NCBI GenBank assembly: GCA_000181795.3
Contig: CM012954.1
Span: 12,332,503 to 12,396,502 of the forward strand
Reading direction: 5' to 3'
Length of the DNA: 64,000 nt
Source of the DNA: Trichinella spiralis
Taxonomy: Eukaryota; Nematoda; Enoplea; Trichinellida; Trichinellidae
Shown here in pieces: positions 63,535-64,000 of this stretch. The notes beneath the pieces are model-generated. The model was not told the DNA's origin and did not search any database. It saw only the letters and a program-made list of their open reading frames with translations. The translations under genes and the position numbers were made by a program. Numbering within the stretch: the first letter of the stretch is position 1; the number at the start of each line of letters is the position of its first letter.

Positions 63535-63945
63535 TTGGAATTACCGCTGCAACGTTGCCTCGACTTGCCAGCATTATCCCACCACAACCAGCTGAGGGAA
63601 GTCTGACAGGAAGCGAGTCAGTCGAAACGGCGCAGGGGAACGACAGTGGTAAAGGTAAGTAATTTTACACTGTAGCTTTAGGGACGACGAAGAAAGACCA
63701 GAAGTCAAATTCGTCGTTCGTGGATTGCAGCCGCAACGTTGCATTGATTGGCCAGTTTGAGAGTTGGTCAGGCTGTCAGGCAAGTATCAGACGCCTGACA
63801 GCTACCGGCGACAGTGGAAAAGTTAAACTTTCAGGGACGAAGAAGATCAGGAGCCGAATTCATCGCCGTCTATCGTGGATTGCGTCCGTAACATCGCACC
63901 CATAAGGCAGCCGTAACCAGTCCCCCAAGAGTGTGGTAAGGGATC
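63535..63945. repeat. Short GC-rich tandem repeat, about three units
   Basis: The block GCNGCAACGTTGC-like occurs near 63547, 63731 and, changed, 63885, with spacings of roughly 180 and 155 bp. The last two units also share GACAGTGG(T/A)AAAG, AGGGACGA and a (C/T)GTGGATTGC block. A GTAAGT donor-like site follows the first at 63655, so the units could be repeated exons of one gene running off the right edge. Confidence 0.6.
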
Positions 63946-64000
63946 CTTGTAGTTGTCAGACGTTGAAGCAGATGAAAAGGTAAGCACTTCTAGAGATGTG

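Overview
The window is a 64 kb piece of an AT-rich animal genome, most likely a nematode. Coding exons are short. Most introns are 40-400 bp with GTAAGT/GTATGT-type donors and TTTTCAG/TTTTTAG acceptors. The proteins resemble nematode orthologues: an SPC-1-like alpha-spectrin, a BCA-1-like beta carbonic anhydrase, a TOCA-like F-BAR protein, a secreted cholinesterase with a T-type tail, and an ADAMTS protease. A clade I genus such as Trichinella is my best guess, but this is inference. No bacterial, plasmid or phage signature was seen.

Layout, left to right. Positions 1-8068 (minus) hold the N-terminal three quarters of alpha-spectrin, whose 3' end is outside the window. Positions 10177-11717 (minus) are PIG-C, a subunit of the first enzyme of GPI-anchor synthesis. 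Positions 13224-17298 (plus) are a complete lipin phosphatidate phosphatase in 17 exons, followed by the TIM14/DNAJC19 J-protein (17847-18388). A beta carbonic anhydrase (18542-19736, minus) converges on it. Positions 20970-26955 (plus) encode a TOCA-1/CIP4 F-BAR-HR1-SH3 protein, and 28562-34834 (plus) a USP36-type deubiquitinase. An acetylcholinesterase (36188-40332, minus) and an ADAMTS metalloprotease (43371-47749, minus) follow, then a small DUF4440/SnoaL-like protein (49837-50416, minus).

From about 51.4 kb to the end the character changes. No conserved gene family is recognisable. The DNA is made of diverged duplications: a 1.27 kb tandem repeat (54.8-58.3 kb), a 269 bp tandem duplication (60.56-61.09 kb), two pairs of diverged dispersed copies with splice-like features, a GC-richer island with a 117-codon open frame (51.43-51.78 kb), and a short GC-rich tandem array at 63.5-63.95 kb.

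The genes do not form an operon or a single pathway. Several spacings do suggest shared regulation: PIG-C/lipin and carbonic anhydrase/TOCA are divergent pairs, and lipin/DNAJC19 are close tandem genes with candidate trans-splice acceptors. Exon boundaries were set by hand from splice consensus, reading-frame phase and family similarity. In each complete model the exon lengths sum to a whole number of codons. The ADAMTS model is the least certain, at two junctions.
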